Source: Mycobacterium sp. 852013-50091_SCH5140682 | GTDB taxonomy: Bacteria > Actinomycetota > Actinomycetes > Mycobacteriales > Mycobacteriaceae | Length of the DNA: 45,478 nt | Direction of reading: 5' to 3' | Assembly (NCBI RefSeq): GCF_001665685.1 | Contig: NZ_LZTB01000082.1 | Coordinates: 1 to 45,478, forward strand | In this document: positions 16,460 through 24,680 of the stretch, piece after piece | How positions within the stretch are numbered: the stretch's first letter is position 1 | How the letters are laid out: every line of letters starts with the position of its first letter | The notes under the pieces: generated by a model | Told to the model about the DNA's origin: nothing | What the model saw: the letters and a program-made list of their open reading frames with translations, nothing else | Databases searched by the model: none | Translations under genes and position numbers: made by a program

Positions 16460-18247
16460 GTGACCTTCGACACAATCATCCGCAATGGCCGCTGGTTCGA
16501 CGGCACCGGCGCCCCGTCGGCCGTGCGCACCATCGGGATTCGCGACGGCCATGTCGTCGCCATATCGCCCGACGAACTCGACGACACCGATTGCCCCCGG
16601 GTCATCGACGCCACCGGCAAGTGGGTGATGCCCGGAATGTTGGACATCCACACGCACTACGACGTCGAGGTGCTGAACGGGCCGTCGCTGTCGGAGTCAC
16701 TTCGTCACGGCGTGACCACGGTGATGCTCGGTTCGTGCTCACTGTCGACGGTGCATGTGGACGGTGTCGACGCAGGTGACCTGTTCGGCCGGGTCGAGGC
16801 CATCCCGCGCGAGCACGTCATCGCCGCGGTCGACGCGAACAAGACCTGGACCAACTGCGACGAATACGTCGCCGCCCTCGAGGCGCTGCCGCTGGGGCCG
16901 AACCTGGCCGCGTTCATCGGGCACTCCGACATGCGCACCGCAGTGATGGGCCTGGACCGCGCCACCCGCAAGGACCAACGTCCGACCCGCGCCGAGCAGG
17001 CCCGCATGGAGCAGATGCTCAAAGAGGCACTCAGCGCCGGTTTCGTCGGAATGTCTTCCCAGCAGCTGCTTTTCGACAAGATCGACGGTGACACCTGCCG
17101 GTCGCGTACGCTGCCGTCGACGTATGCCAAACCGCGTGAGCTGCGCAGGCTCAAGTCACTGCTGCGCCGGGCGGGTCGCGTGCTGCAGTCCGGCCCCGAC
17201 ATCCAGAACCCGGTCAACCTGGCCTCGCAGGTGGCCCAGTCGCTCGGCATCTTCCGCAATCCGCTGAAGACGTCGCTGTTGTCGGCTGCCGATATCAAGG
17301 CCAATCCCTACGCGATCCTGATGATGGGGCCGCTGGCCCGGATCACCAACGCGCTCGGCGGCAACTTCCGCTGGCAACACCTGCCGGTGCCGTTCGAGGT
17401 GTATGCCGACGGCATCGACCTGGTGGTGTTCGAGGAGTTCGGCTCCGGTGCGGCCGCACTGCATCTGCGTGACGAGGTGGAGCGCAACGAACTGCTGCGC
17501 GACGAGGACTACCGCCGCCGATTCCGCAAGGACTACGAGAACAAGTTCGGCGTCCGGGTGTGGCATCGCGATTTCTTCGACGCCGAAATCGTTGCGTGCC
17601 CTGACGATTCCGTGGTCGGTAAGTCGTTCGGCCAGGTCGGGGTGGACCGGGGCGTGCATCCGGTCGACGCATTCCTGGACCTCGTCCTCGACCACGGCAC
17701 CGCATTGCGCTGGCGCACCACCATCTCCAACCACCGTCCCGAAGTGCTCAAGAAGCTCGCGCGTGACCCGGGCATCCAACTGGGCTTCTCCGACGCGGGG
17801 GCGCATCTGCGCAACATGGCCTTCTACAACATGGGGCTGCGCCTGCTGCGGCATGTCCGTGACGCCGAGCAAGCCGGAACGCCTTTCATGTCAATCGAAC
17901 AGGCCGTGCACCGGCTCACCGGTGAGCTCGCCGACTGGTACCGCCTGGACGCCGGGCACCTGCGGATCGGGGACCGCGCCGACGTGGTCGTGATCGATCC
18001 GCAACGGCTCGACGGTTCGCTGGACGAGTACGCCGAGGACACTGTCGAGCACTATGGCGGGCTGTCGCGGATGGTCAACCGCAATGACGACACGGTCACC
18101 GCCGTCCTCGTCGCCGGAAGGGCCGTCTACCTCGACGGCCGATTCACCGACCTCGTCGGCGCCACGCGCACCGGACGGTTCTTGCGCGCCGCCCACCGGT
18201 CCCCGGCCCAGCCCACCCAGAGAGGCGAACTCACCAGTGTCAGTTGA
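16460..18247 (+). CDS. Amidohydrolase, N-acyl-D-amino-acid deacylase type
   Basis: A 595-residue metal-dependent amidohydrolase of the D-aminoacylase/dihydroorotase-like group: an N-terminal beta-sandwich strand (IIRNGRWFDGTG), the DIHTHYD metal motif near residues 58-64, a cysteine after the next strand (MLGSCSLS) as in D-aminoacylases, and the late aspartate in GFSDAGAHLRNM. It should cleave an amide or cyclic amide; several actinobacterial relatives sit in catabolic clusters. Either TTG 16457 or GTG 16460 could start it; GTG is preferred. TATAAC at 16451-16456, with TTGACA at 16425-16430 (20-nt spacing, long), may be its promoter. It overlaps the next gene by 11 bp. Confidence 0.85.
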   Translation: MTFDTIIRNGRWFDGTGAPSAVRTIGIRDGHVVAISPDELDDTDCPRVIDATGKWVMPGMLDIHTHYDVEVLNGPSLSESLRHGVTTVMLGSCSLSTVHVDGVDAGDLFGRVEAIPREHVIAAVDANKTWTNCDEYVAALEALPLGPNLAAFIGHSDMRTAVMGLDRATRKDQRPTRAEQARMEQMLKEALSAGFVGMSSQQLLFDKIDGDTCRSRTLPSTYAKPRELRRLKSLLRRAGRVLQSGPDIQNPVNLASQVAQSLGIFRNPLKTSLLSAADIKANPYAILMMGPLARITNALGGNFRWQHLPVPFEVYADGIDLVVFEEFGSGAAALHLRDEVERNELLRDEDYRRRFRKDYENKFGVRVWHRDFFDAEIVACPDDSVVGKSFGQVGVDRGVHPVDAFLDLVLDHGTALRWRTTISNHRPEVLKKLARDPGIQLGFSDAGAHLRNMAFYNMGLRLLRHVRDAEQAGTPFMSIEQAVHRLTGELADWYRLDAGHLRIGDRADVVVIDPQRLDGSLDEYAEDTVEHYGGLSRMVNRNDDTVTAVLVAGRAVYLDGRFTDLVGATRTGRFLRAAHRSPAQPTQRGELTSVS

Positions 18248-18680
18248 GAATACGATCGTCGGACTGTGGCAGGCGCTGTCAGACCGCAACTGGGAACTGC
18301 TCAAGACCTACGTCTCCGACGACTGCATCTACCTCGACATGCCGGTGGGCCCGGCGGCCGCGGCCAAGGGGCCCGAGGACATCGTCAAGCGGCTCAAGAT
18401 CGGGCTGGAGCCGTTGGCCTCCTACGAGAACTTCCCCGGGCTGCTGGTGTCCGCCGGTGCCGACGCCATGTACGAGCATCACGAGGAATGGCATTGGGCG
18501 ACGGGGGAATCCGCAGTGCTCAACTTCGTCACCGTGCACCGGGTCGAGAACGGCAAGGTGACGCTGTGGAAGGACTACTGGGACATGGGCGCGCTGACCA
18601 ACCACGCGCCGGCGAGCTGGCTGTCCGACTTCGCGACCGCGGACATGTCCTGGATCTTCGACGCCACCGGGCTGGTCTGA
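18237..18680 (+). CDS. NTF2/SnoaL-like fold protein
   Basis: A 147-residue protein with the NTF2-like layout: N-terminal helix VENTIVGLWQALSDRNWELLKTYVSDDCIYLDMP, a central phosphate-cone region and a C-terminal sheet including the KVTLWKDYWDMG segment characteristic of limonene-epoxide-hydrolase-like and SnoaL-like families. GTG 18237 overlaps the amidohydrolase stop by 11 bp, so the two are translationally coupled and probably act on the same compound. Whether it is an enzyme (hydrolase, isomerase) or a binding protein is not clear from sequence. It ends before a large inverted repeat. Confidence 0.8.
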   Translation: MSVENTIVGLWQALSDRNWELLKTYVSDDCIYLDMPVGPAAAAKGPEDIVKRLKIGLEPLASYENFPGLLVSAGADAMYEHHEEWHWATGESAVLNFVTVHRVENGKVTLWKDYWDMGALTNHAPASWLSDFATADMSWIFDATGLV

Positions 18681-18695
18681 GCCGCTCGGCCCGGT

Positions 18696-18751
18696 CGAAT
18701 GGCCAGTTATGCCACGGGATCTCGGAAAACCCGGCAAGAACTGGCCATTCG
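18696..18751. terminator. Long-stem inverted repeat between convergent genes
   Basis: Arms of 13 bp (CGAATGGCCAGTT at 18696-18708 and its complement at 18739-18751) flank a 30-nt loop that contains a second, imperfect stem (TGCC..GGG with CCCGGCA). It lies between the convergent NTF2-like and VOC genes and probably acts as a bidirectional terminator; it could also be one copy of a dispersed repeat. Confidence 0.55.
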
Positions 18752-18768
18752 GCGTCTCAGGGCGTAAG

Positions 18769-19140
18769 TCAGGCTTCGTCGATGGCCCACACCAGGCAGA
18801 ACGGATGCCCTGCCGGGTCGCGGAACACCCGGAAGTTGTTCTCGCCGACCGCATCGGTGACCCGGGTCGCGCCCAGCTCCAGTACCTGGCGTTCGGCGAC
18901 ATCCGGATCGTCGACCTTGATGTCGAGATGCATCTGCTGAGACCCGGCCGGGTCGGGGAACTGCGGCGGTTCGTGTTGTGGCGAGTACTGACATGCCAGG
19001 CGCCGCCCCGCCGGGTCCGTGACGACCACCCAGGTGTCGTCCTGGACGGCCACCTCCCCGCCGAGCAGCCCGGAGTAGAACGCGGCCAGCCGGTGGGGGT
19101 CGCGGCAGTCGAGGACCACTGAACGCAATGTGCCGATCAT
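18769..19140 (-). CDS. VOC-superfamily (glyoxalase/bleomycin-resistance-like) protein
   Basis: A 123-residue protein with the two beta-alpha-beta-beta-beta modules of the vicinal oxygen chelate fold: VVLDCRDPHRLAAFYSGLLG opening and the paired half HLDIKVDDPDVAERQVLELGA ending FRVFRDPAGHPFCLVW. Candidate metal ligands include H72 region (MHLDIKV) and the late acidic residues, but the first metal histidine of true glyoxalases is not obvious, as in many of these small actinobacterial members. AATACT lies 6 nt before ATG 19140. Function is unknown. Confidence 0.82.
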   Translation of the reverse strand: MIGTLRSVVLDCRDPHRLAAFYSGLLGGEVAVQDDTWVVVTDPAGRRLACQYSPQHEPPQFPDPAGSQQMHLDIKVDDPDVAERQVLELGATRVTDAVGENNFRVFRDPAGHPFCLVWAIDEA

Positions 19141-19193
19141 GGTCCCAGTATTGCCACTCGGGTCACGATCGAATCCGCGGCACCGCGGCCGAC

Positions 19194-20564
19194 CTAGACG
19201 CTCCAGGCCATCCGGAACTTCTCGGTGAGCTCTTCGTCCGTGAGATCCCCGAAGTTCTGCAGTTCGTAACGGCGGACCGCCACCACCGCATCGACCGGCT
19301 CGTCGCCCAGAATCCCACGGATCAGCGACGAGGCGTCCAGCGCTGACTGCGCATCGGCAGGCCGGGTGGGCAGCGCCACGATGCCGCGCTCGGCACGCTG
19401 GGCCTCGGTCAGACTCCCCGGATCGACCGTGATCTCAGGACCGAGCGACAGTTCGTTCTCGATCCCGTGATGCGCCAGTCCCAGGATCACGGCGCTCGCC
19501 AGATACGGGTTGGCCGAGGGATCGATCACCTTGACCTCGACGTTGGCGCCGTACGGGTTGCTGGGCCCACCGATCAGGAAACGCACTGCCGCCTCCCGGT
19601 TCTCGGTGCCCCAGCAGTTGTATGCACCCGACCAGTGCCCGGGCTGCATGCGCAGGCCCGAGAGCACCGACCCGCACAGCACGCCCTGCGCGGCAGGCAG
19701 CCCTGCCAGCAGGCCCGCGATGGCGGACTCGCCCAGCGCCGACATGCCCCGCATCCCGGCGCCACCGGAGAACAGCGCGGTGTCCCCGATCGTGAGCGAA
19801 AAGTGTTGATGGGCACCGGAACCCACGCTGCCTGCGAACGGCACCGGGGACAGGCTGACCCGTAGACCGTACTTGCGGGCCACCCGGCCCACGATGATGC
19901 GCATCAGTATCAACTGATCGGCGGCCGCGACCGGCGGTTGTGGAGCAAGCGAGATCTCGAACTGGTTGACGCCGTACTCGGGGTGGAACTGTTCGATGGC
20001 CACCCCGGACGTCGTCGCCGCATTGGTGACGTCCCGCACGAAGCCTTCGAACTCCAGCAGCCCGGCCAGTCCGTACTGGGCCCACATGACCGACGGCAAC
20101 CGGGCGCCGTCCGGACCGACCAGGACGAATTCCATCTCGTGGCCGACCGCTGCGCTCAGGTCGGCCGCAGCCAACCGATCGGTCACGCGTTGCAGCGCAC
20201 CCCTTGCACAGTACGGGTCGACCGTGCCGTCCTGGTTGAAGAACTCGCCAGGCGCCCAGGCCAATCCGTCACCGAGGATGCGCAGCGCACCCAGGTCGAT
20301 GCGGATCCGCTGGTCCCCCACCACGCCGAGTGTGTCGCTGAATACGATGCCGGTCTGGTCGATGGTGAACACGTGGAACACCGGACTGGCGCCAAGCCCG
20401 GGGTCGGCGAAGATGCCCATGCGGCGCAGCGGAACGGTCTTCGCATGGATCAGGCCGGCCGGATTGACGACCGTGCCGATGAGTGTCGCAACCCCATCGG
20501 CTTCCAACTGGGCGATGGCCGCTGCGGCCAACGGTTTGGCTGCCCGCGCTGTCACAGCTGCCAT
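19194..20564 (-). CDS. glnA3: GlnA3, divergent glutamine-synthetase-like ligase
   Basis: A 456-residue glutamine synthetase superfamily protein, placed as GlnA3 (Rv1878) by synteny with the MFS and bfrA genes and by its unusual motifs. The ExE metal pair (GHEMEF), the GSGAHQHFSL histidine segment and NRE-AAVR are present, but the NSYKRL loop reads LSGLRM and the Arg-x-Glu-x-Arg element before DPSANPYLA reads NVEVK, so two strongly conserved positions are replaced. Actinobacterial GlnA3 proteins have been assigned to polyamine gamma-glutamylation rather than glutamine synthesis. The AhpD-like gene lies 21 bp upstream and is probably co-transcribed; in M. tuberculosis glnA3 follows Rv1877 directly. 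Confidence 0.85.
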   Translation of the reverse strand: MAAVTARAAKPLAAAAIAQLEADGVATLIGTVVNPAGLIHAKTVPLRRMGIFADPGLGASPVFHVFTIDQTGIVFSDTLGVVGDQRIRIDLGALRILGDGLAWAPGEFFNQDGTVDPYCARGALQRVTDRLAAADLSAAVGHEMEFVLVGPDGARLPSVMWAQYGLAGLLEFEGFVRDVTNAATTSGVAIEQFHPEYGVNQFEISLAPQPPVAAADQLILMRIIVGRVARKYGLRVSLSPVPFAGSVGSGAHQHFSLTIGDTALFSGGAGMRGMSALGESAIAGLLAGLPAAQGVLCGSVLSGLRMQPGHWSGAYNCWGTENREAAVRFLIGGPSNPYGANVEVKVIDPSANPYLASAVILGLAHHGIENELSLGPEITVDPGSLTEAQRAERGIVALPTRPADAQSALDASSLIRGILGDEPVDAVVAVRRYELQNFGDLTDEELTEKFRMAWSV

Positions 20565-20585
20565 TGTGCGCCGCAGCGCGGCGAC

Positions 20586-21068
20586 CTACAGCGTGATCGT
20601 GCAGGTTTGCCCGATGTCGAGCGTCCGCAACATCCGGCCCATGCCCAGCCACATCGCACACGACAACGCCAGATCGGTCAGCAGCTCCGGGTCGAACTGT
20701 TCGCCGGCCCGTTGCCAGAAGTCTTCGTCGTCGCGCAATTCGGTGTGCCCCGTGGCGAAGCGGTGGGCGAACTCGGCGGCTACCCGCTCCGCGGGGCTGT
20801 ACCCAGGCCAGGTGCGCCATTCGGCTGCGTGGTCGTAGAGATCCTCGTCGACGCCTGCCGCAGCGCCGTCGGAATCGCGGGTGTTCTGGCACACGGCGCA
20901 CTCGTTGTCGAGCGCGATGACCATGCGGGCCAGCTCCCGCACCCGCAGCGGCAACCGCCCCTTCGTGTACACGGCGTTGGTGAAGTTGGCCATGGCCGTT
21001 CCGATTTCGGGCGATCGCAACACCCAGCCTGCAACGTCGTCGTCGGGAAAATCACCGATGCGGCTCAT
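20586..21068 (-). CDS. AhpD/carboxymuconolactone-decarboxylase-like protein
   Basis: A 160-residue all-helical protein of the AhpD-like superfamily, recognised by ARMVIALDNECAVCQNTRD with Glu56, Cys57 and Cys60. The usual histidine after the CXXC is absent (QNTRD), as in many members outside AhpD itself, so peroxidase activity is uncertain. It is inserted between the MFS and glnA3 genes relative to the M. tuberculosis order. TACGAT ends 7 nt before ATG 21068, and a KstR-type palindrome lies at 21100-21113, so expression may respond to steroid intermediates together with glnA3 downstream. Confidence 0.8.
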   Translation of the reverse strand: MSRIGDFPDDDVAGWVLRSPEIGTAMANFTNAVYTKGRLPLRVRELARMVIALDNECAVCQNTRDSDGAAAGVDEDLYDHAAEWRTWPGYSPAERVAAEFAHRFATGHTELRDDEDFWQRAGEQFDPELLTDLALSCAMWLGMGRMLRTLDIGQTCTITL

Positions 21069-21075
21069 GGACCAA

Positions 21076-21081
21076 ATCGTA
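21076..21081 (-). promoter_or_regulatory. -10 element for AhpD-like gene
   Basis: TACGAT (TANNNT) on the minus strand, 7 nt before ATG 21068; leaderless architecture. Confidence 0.45.
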
Positions 21082-21099
21082 CGCGGGCCGCGCCGATTC

Positions 21100-21113
21100 T
21101 GGAACAGGTTCTA
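21100..21113 (-). promoter_or_regulatory. KstR-type operator upstream of AhpD-like gene
   Basis: TGGAACAGGTTCTA fits the KstR pattern TnnAACnnGTTnnA at every fixed position. It covers the stop codon of the upstream MFS gene (21111-21113) and lies 32 bp before ATG 21068, about -32 to -45 from the predicted start, so a bound repressor would block the -35 region. Confidence 0.6.
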
Positions 21114-23159
21114 GTTTTTCGCCGAGACCAACTCGGTCCGGTCGTCGCCCCAGTCCCGTTGCACCAGCACCCGGTGCACGATGCGCTCGAGCGCGGCCTC
21201 CACCTGATCGCGGTCCGGTCGCCCCTCGAACGACGGTGAGGTGGCGAGCTTTTCGACGATCCGCCCGACCAGTGCCGACGACACCGCGTCGACCTGGCCC
21301 AACCCGCGCTGCGTCAACAACAACTGATCGCCGGTCCGCAGGACACCCTCGGTGACCAGCGAGTCGAACGTGGGCTCGAGCACCTCGTGCGGAACGCGCA
21401 ACCGCTCGGCGATCTCGGTGAGCCGGGCAGAGCCGAACACCTGGCTCTGCCGGTAGATCTGCAGCAGCGCCCACAGCCCGGCCACGTCGAGGTCGCAGCC
21501 CGGCGAGCCCGCGACGGTCCGCAACCGGATGTCCTGCGAGTGGCGCATAAGCCTGCTGATCGCCGTTTCGAGCACCTTCTCCGCCGATTCCGCACTAGGC
21601 ATGCCGAACCCCTCGCCGAGATCGACCGCGACGCTGGCGTCCATCTCCTGCAGTGGGACCTCCTTGAGGAACAGCGCCACGACGAACCCGAGCAAGGCGA
21701 CCGGTGCGGCGCACAGGAACACGTTGCCGAGCGCACCGGCGTACGCGTCGACGATCGGCGCGGCCACCTGCGCGGGCAGTGCATGAAGCACCTTCGGTGA
21801 TGCCCCGGCCTCGGGGGGCGCGCCGCTCGCGGCAAGTGCACCCGCCAGCCGGCCCGAGAGGAAGTTGGTGAACAGCGACCCGAAGATGGCCGCCCCGAAC
21901 GAGCTTCCGATGGTCCGGAAGAACGTCACGCCCGACGTCGCGACGCCCAGATCGGCGAAGTTGGACGTGTTCTGCACGGTCAGGATCAGGACCTGCATGC
22001 ACATGCCGATACCGATGCCGAGGAAGAACAGGTACAGCGACTGCTGCAGGGTCGGGGTGTGCGCATCCATCCGCGACAGCAGCACGAACGCCGCCGTCAT
22101 CACCGCGGTTCCGGCGATCGGGAACATCTTGTAGCGACCGGTGCGGCTGACGATGGCGCCGCTACCGGTCGAGGTGATGAGCAGCCCCGCCACCATCGGC
22201 AAGGTCCGCAAACCGGATTCGGTGGCCGAGACGCCGTTGACGAACTGCATGAAGGTGGGCATGAAGGTGAGGGCGCCCAGCATCGCGAAGCCGACGATGA
22301 ACGACAGCACGCAGCACACCGTGAACACCGGGCTGGCGAACAGCCTCATAGGCAGGATCGGTTCGGCCGCACGGGTTTCGGCCCAGACGAACGCGGCGAG
22401 CGCGATCGCCGAACCGATGAACAACGCGATGATGACCGGCGAGGTCCACGCGTACTCGCCACCACCCCAGCTGGTGGCAAGGGTGAGCCCTGAGGCGCCG
22501 AGCCCCACCAAAACGATGCCGAGGTAATCGATGGCAGGCCGGCCGGCACGGGCCAGAGCCGGGATGGTGCCTGCGGCGACCATGAACACCACGACGCCCA
22601 CCGGGACGTTGATCCAGAACGCCCAACGCCAGCTCAGGTGGTCGGTGAAGAAACCGCCGAGCAGCGGGCCGATCACGGTGGTGACGCCGAAGACGGCGCC
22701 GAGCATGCCCTGATAGCGGCCCCGGTCGCGTAGCGGGATGACCTCGCCGATCAGTGCGGTGGCGGTGACCATGATGGCGCCGCCGCCGATACCCTGCAGG
22801 GCCCGCGACGCCACCAGCATCGTCATCGAACCGGCCATGCCACACAGCACCGAACCGACGAGGAAGAACGCGATCGCGGCCTGGAACACTGCCTTGCGGC
22901 CGAAGATGTCGCCCACCTTGCCGACCACGGCGGTGACGATCGTGGAGGCCAGCAGATAGCTCGTCACCACCCAGGATTGATGCCCCGCACCGCCGAGATC
23001 GGCGACGACGGTGGGCAGGGCGGTGGCCACGATGGTCTGATCGAGCGCGGCCAGCAGCATGCCGAGCAGCACCGCGACGAACACGAGGTTGCGTCGCTGC
23101 GGGCTCAGCAGGACACCGCCGCCGGGCTGCGGTTCCGTGGTTGTCGGTGCGCTTGTCAT
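21111..23159 (-). CDS. DHA2-family multidrug MFS efflux pump with C-terminal winged-helix-like domain (Rv1877 type)
   Basis: A 682-residue EmrB/QacA-type drug:H+ antiporter with 14 transmembrane segments; the motif A loop is GKVGDIFGRKAVF and motif C follows as GGFFTD. Residues about 515-682 form a soluble extension with helix-turn-helix-like text (ARLTEIAERLRVPHEVLEPTFDSLVTEGVL) resembling a MarR winged helix, as in the ~690-residue M. tuberculosis Rv1877. GAAAGGA precedes ATG 23159. The upstream region carries a GTTACC palindrome/direct repeat. In M. tuberculosis the Rv1877 gene is reported to be controlled by the TetR regulator RaaS (Rv1219c). It follows bfrA in synteny. Confidence 0.88.
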   Translation of the reverse strand: MTSAPTTTEPQPGGGVLLSPQRRNLVFVAVLLGMLLAALDQTIVATALPTVVADLGGAGHQSWVVTSYLLASTIVTAVVGKVGDIFGRKAVFQAAIAFFLVGSVLCGMAGSMTMLVASRALQGIGGGAIMVTATALIGEVIPLRDRGRYQGMLGAVFGVTTVIGPLLGGFFTDHLSWRWAFWINVPVGVVVFMVAAGTIPALARAGRPAIDYLGIVLVGLGASGLTLATSWGGGEYAWTSPVIIALFIGSAIALAAFVWAETRAAEPILPMRLFASPVFTVCCVLSFIVGFAMLGALTFMPTFMQFVNGVSATESGLRTLPMVAGLLITSTGSGAIVSRTGRYKMFPIAGTAVMTAAFVLLSRMDAHTPTLQQSLYLFFLGIGIGMCMQVLILTVQNTSNFADLGVATSGVTFFRTIGSSFGAAIFGSLFTNFLSGRLAGALAASGAPPEAGASPKVLHALPAQVAAPIVDAYAGALGNVFLCAAPVALLGFVVALFLKEVPLQEMDASVAVDLGEGFGMPSAESAEKVLETAISRLMRHSQDIRLRTVAGSPGCDLDVAGLWALLQIYRQSQVFGSARLTEIAERLRVPHEVLEPTFDSLVTEGVLRTGDQLLLTQRGLGQVDAVSSALVGRIVEKLATSPSFEGRPDRDQVEAALERIVHRVLVQRDWGDDRTELVSAKN

Positions 23160-23208
23160 GACATCCTTTCGCCGACGGTCGGGGCTGTCGGTCCAGACGT
23201 CATATCGT

Positions 23209-23230
23209 TAGGTTACCTATGAAAGTTACC
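23209..23230 (-). promoter_or_regulatory. Candidate TetR operator upstream of the MFS pump
   Basis: TAGGTTACCTA at 23209-23219 is a palindrome with 5-bp arms and one central base; GTTACC recurs at 23225-23230, 13 bp from the first copy. The block lies about 50-70 bp before ATG 23159, where a repressor of an efflux pump would bind. The identity of the regulator is inference. Confidence 0.45.
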
Positions 23231-23254
23231 GTGATCCCGAGCACAGACGACAAA

Positions 23255-23295
23255 CCGCCCCGGACGTCCGGTACGGGACCGGTTGTCCGGGGCGG
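23255..23295 (-). terminator. Hairpin terminator after bfrA
   Basis: Arms CCGCCCCGGAC (23255-23265) and GTCCGGGGCGG (23285-23295) are perfectly complementary, and the loop contains a second stem CCGGT/ACCGG. It starts about 20 bp beyond the bfrA stop on the minus strand and separates it from the MFS promoter. Confidence 0.7.
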
Positions 23296-23316
23296 CGAAA
23301 CGCGTGGCGCGCGAGA

Positions 23317-23796
23317 CTACTGCGGCGGCCTCGACACACACTGCGCGGCGTAGAGCGCATCACCGAGCTTGTCCATGAGTTCGAGCTGCGTCTCCAGGTA
23401 GTCGATGTGGCCTTCCTCGTCACTCAGGATGGTCTCGAACAGGATGGCCGACACCGCGTCCTGCTTCTCACGGCACATGATGATGCCGGGCTTGAGCCGC
23501 TCGACAACCTCGTATTCGATGGCCAGATCCGCCTCGAACTGTTCGCGCAGCGTCTGCCCGACCCGCAGCGAGAACAAGCGCTGGTAGTTCGGCAATCCGT
23601 CGAGCAGCAGGATGCGATCCGTGATCGCCTCGGCGTGCCGCATTTCTTCGAACGATTCCGAACGGGTATGGGCGGCCAGTTCGGTAAATCCCCAGTTGTC
23701 CTGCATCTTGGAATGTAGGAAATATTGATTAATGGCCGTGAGTTCACTGGTCAATTGCTCGTTGAGCAATTTCAGAACGTCCGGATCCCCTTGCAT
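23317..23796 (-). CDS. bfrA: Bacterioferritin BfrA
   Basis: A 159-residue bacterioferritin, the same length as M. tuberculosis BfrA (Rv1876). Ferroxidase ligands are E18, E51, H54, E94, E127 and H130, with Y25 nearby, and M52 is the heme-binding methionine between subunits. It assembles into a 24-mer that oxidises and stores iron. I chose ATG 23796 rather than GTG 23802: it gives the known MQGDPDVL start and has TTAGGAG 6 nt upstream. It ends in a hairpin. The divergent upstream region carries an IdeR-box-like site, and a Bfd ferredoxin lies in the divergent operon, together forming an iron storage-and-release locus. Confidence 0.95.
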   Translation of the reverse strand: MQGDPDVLKLLNEQLTSELTAINQYFLHSKMQDNWGFTELAAHTRSESFEEMRHAEAITDRILLLDGLPNYQRLFSLRVGQTLREQFEADLAIEYEVVERLKPGIIMCREKQDAVSAILFETILSDEEGHIDYLETQLELMDKLGDALYAAQCVSRPPQ

Positions 23797-23983
23797 CGTC
23801 ACTCCTAAGCACCTTGAGGGCTGGTCAAGCGTTGCTGTTTGCCGTGCACCGCCAATCTAGTGCAGAGACTCCGCGGAGGTTGGTCGATTTCGGCTGCACC
23901 GGGCGTGTTTCCCGGCCAACGGGGTGACACGCGCCGGGCCCGCACGGCCGTCGGTCCTCGAAGGCTGGACTGCCTGCCCTAAC

Positions 23984-24002
23984 TAAGGTTAGACTGGGCT
24001 AA
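23984..24002 (+). promoter_or_regulatory. IdeR iron-box-like site
   Basis: The 19 bases from 23984 match the IdeR consensus TTAGGTTAGGCTAACCTAA at 14 positions, with an almost intact left half (TAAGGTTAG) and an outer CTAA in the right half. It lies 34 bp before the divergent gene at 24036 and 188 bp before bfrA, so it most likely acts on the 24036-24953 operon; action on bfrA is also possible, since IdeR activates bfrA in mycobacteria. Confidence 0.55.
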
Positions 24003-24035
24003 CATGTCGGCCGACCGGACGGAATCGCGAAAATA

Positions 24036-24668
24036 ATGCGTGAGTTTGATTTGCACTCGCTTATTTTGTCGTGCGATTTCCGGGTCGACGATGTCGAACA
24101 GATGTGGAAATGGATGAAAAAGCATCGTTCGGGATTGTTGACCATCGGCGCCCATCACGTGGTGCTGTACACGTCGATCTGGGAGCCTCGCCGCGTATTG
24201 GTGACCATCGGGATCCGCAATGCCCACTCGATTCGCGATGTCCTGCGGTCACCGGCCATATTCGAATGGTTCGACATATCGGGCGTCGAAGACATTCCGC
24301 CGATCTTCGGCGGTGAGGTGGTCGAGAAGATCGACCTGTCCGGGCCGACGTCAGAGGACTACGTGGCAGGCGTGATCGTCGGCGCGGTCTCGGTGGTCGA
24401 CGACGTCCCGACGCTGATGCGCAAGGTCCACGACGGGCTCAGCCGCTTCGAGAACAGCGGCGTCAGGAAGGTGTGGGTATACCAGGCACTCGACGACGGC
24501 CAGGAAGTCATGATCCTGCAAGAGATCGAGGACGAGGTGAGCGCACGGCAGTGGATCGACCATCCCGACGCGGCCGCCGAGTGGATGACGCACGCAGGGT
24601 TCGGCGCTTACCCGAGCCTGTTCGTCGGCAAGCTGGCCCACATCATGACCGTTGACGGCCAGGATTGA
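24036..24668 (+). CDS. Conserved hypothetical, two-domain dimeric alpha-beta barrel-like
   Basis: A 210-residue cytoplasmic protein I cannot name. The two halves look alike in rhythm: each has an antiparallel pattern with a late aromatic segment (HVVLYTSIWEPRRVLVTIGI... and KVWVYQALDDGQEVMILQEI followed by ARQWIDHPDAAAEWMTHAG), which is reminiscent of ABM/dimeric alpha-beta barrel proteins. There is no signal peptide or membrane segment. It is the first gene after the IdeR-box-like site and is followed 12 bp later by the Bfd-like ferredoxin, so a role in iron handling, perhaps heme or iron release from bacterioferritin, is a reasonable but untested inference. Start ATG 24036 has only weak ribosome binding support. 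Confidence 0.65.
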   Translation: MREFDLHSLILSCDFRVDDVEQMWKWMKKHRSGLLTIGAHHVVLYTSIWEPRRVLVTIGIRNAHSIRDVLRSPAIFEWFDISGVEDIPPIFGGEVVEKIDLSGPTSEDYVAGVIVGAVSVVDDVPTLMRKVHDGLSRFENSGVRKVWVYQALDDGQEVMILQEIEDEVSARQWIDHPDAAAEWMTHAGFGAYPSLFVGKLAHIMTVDGQD

Positions 24669-24680
24669 ACCGGTGAGCTG

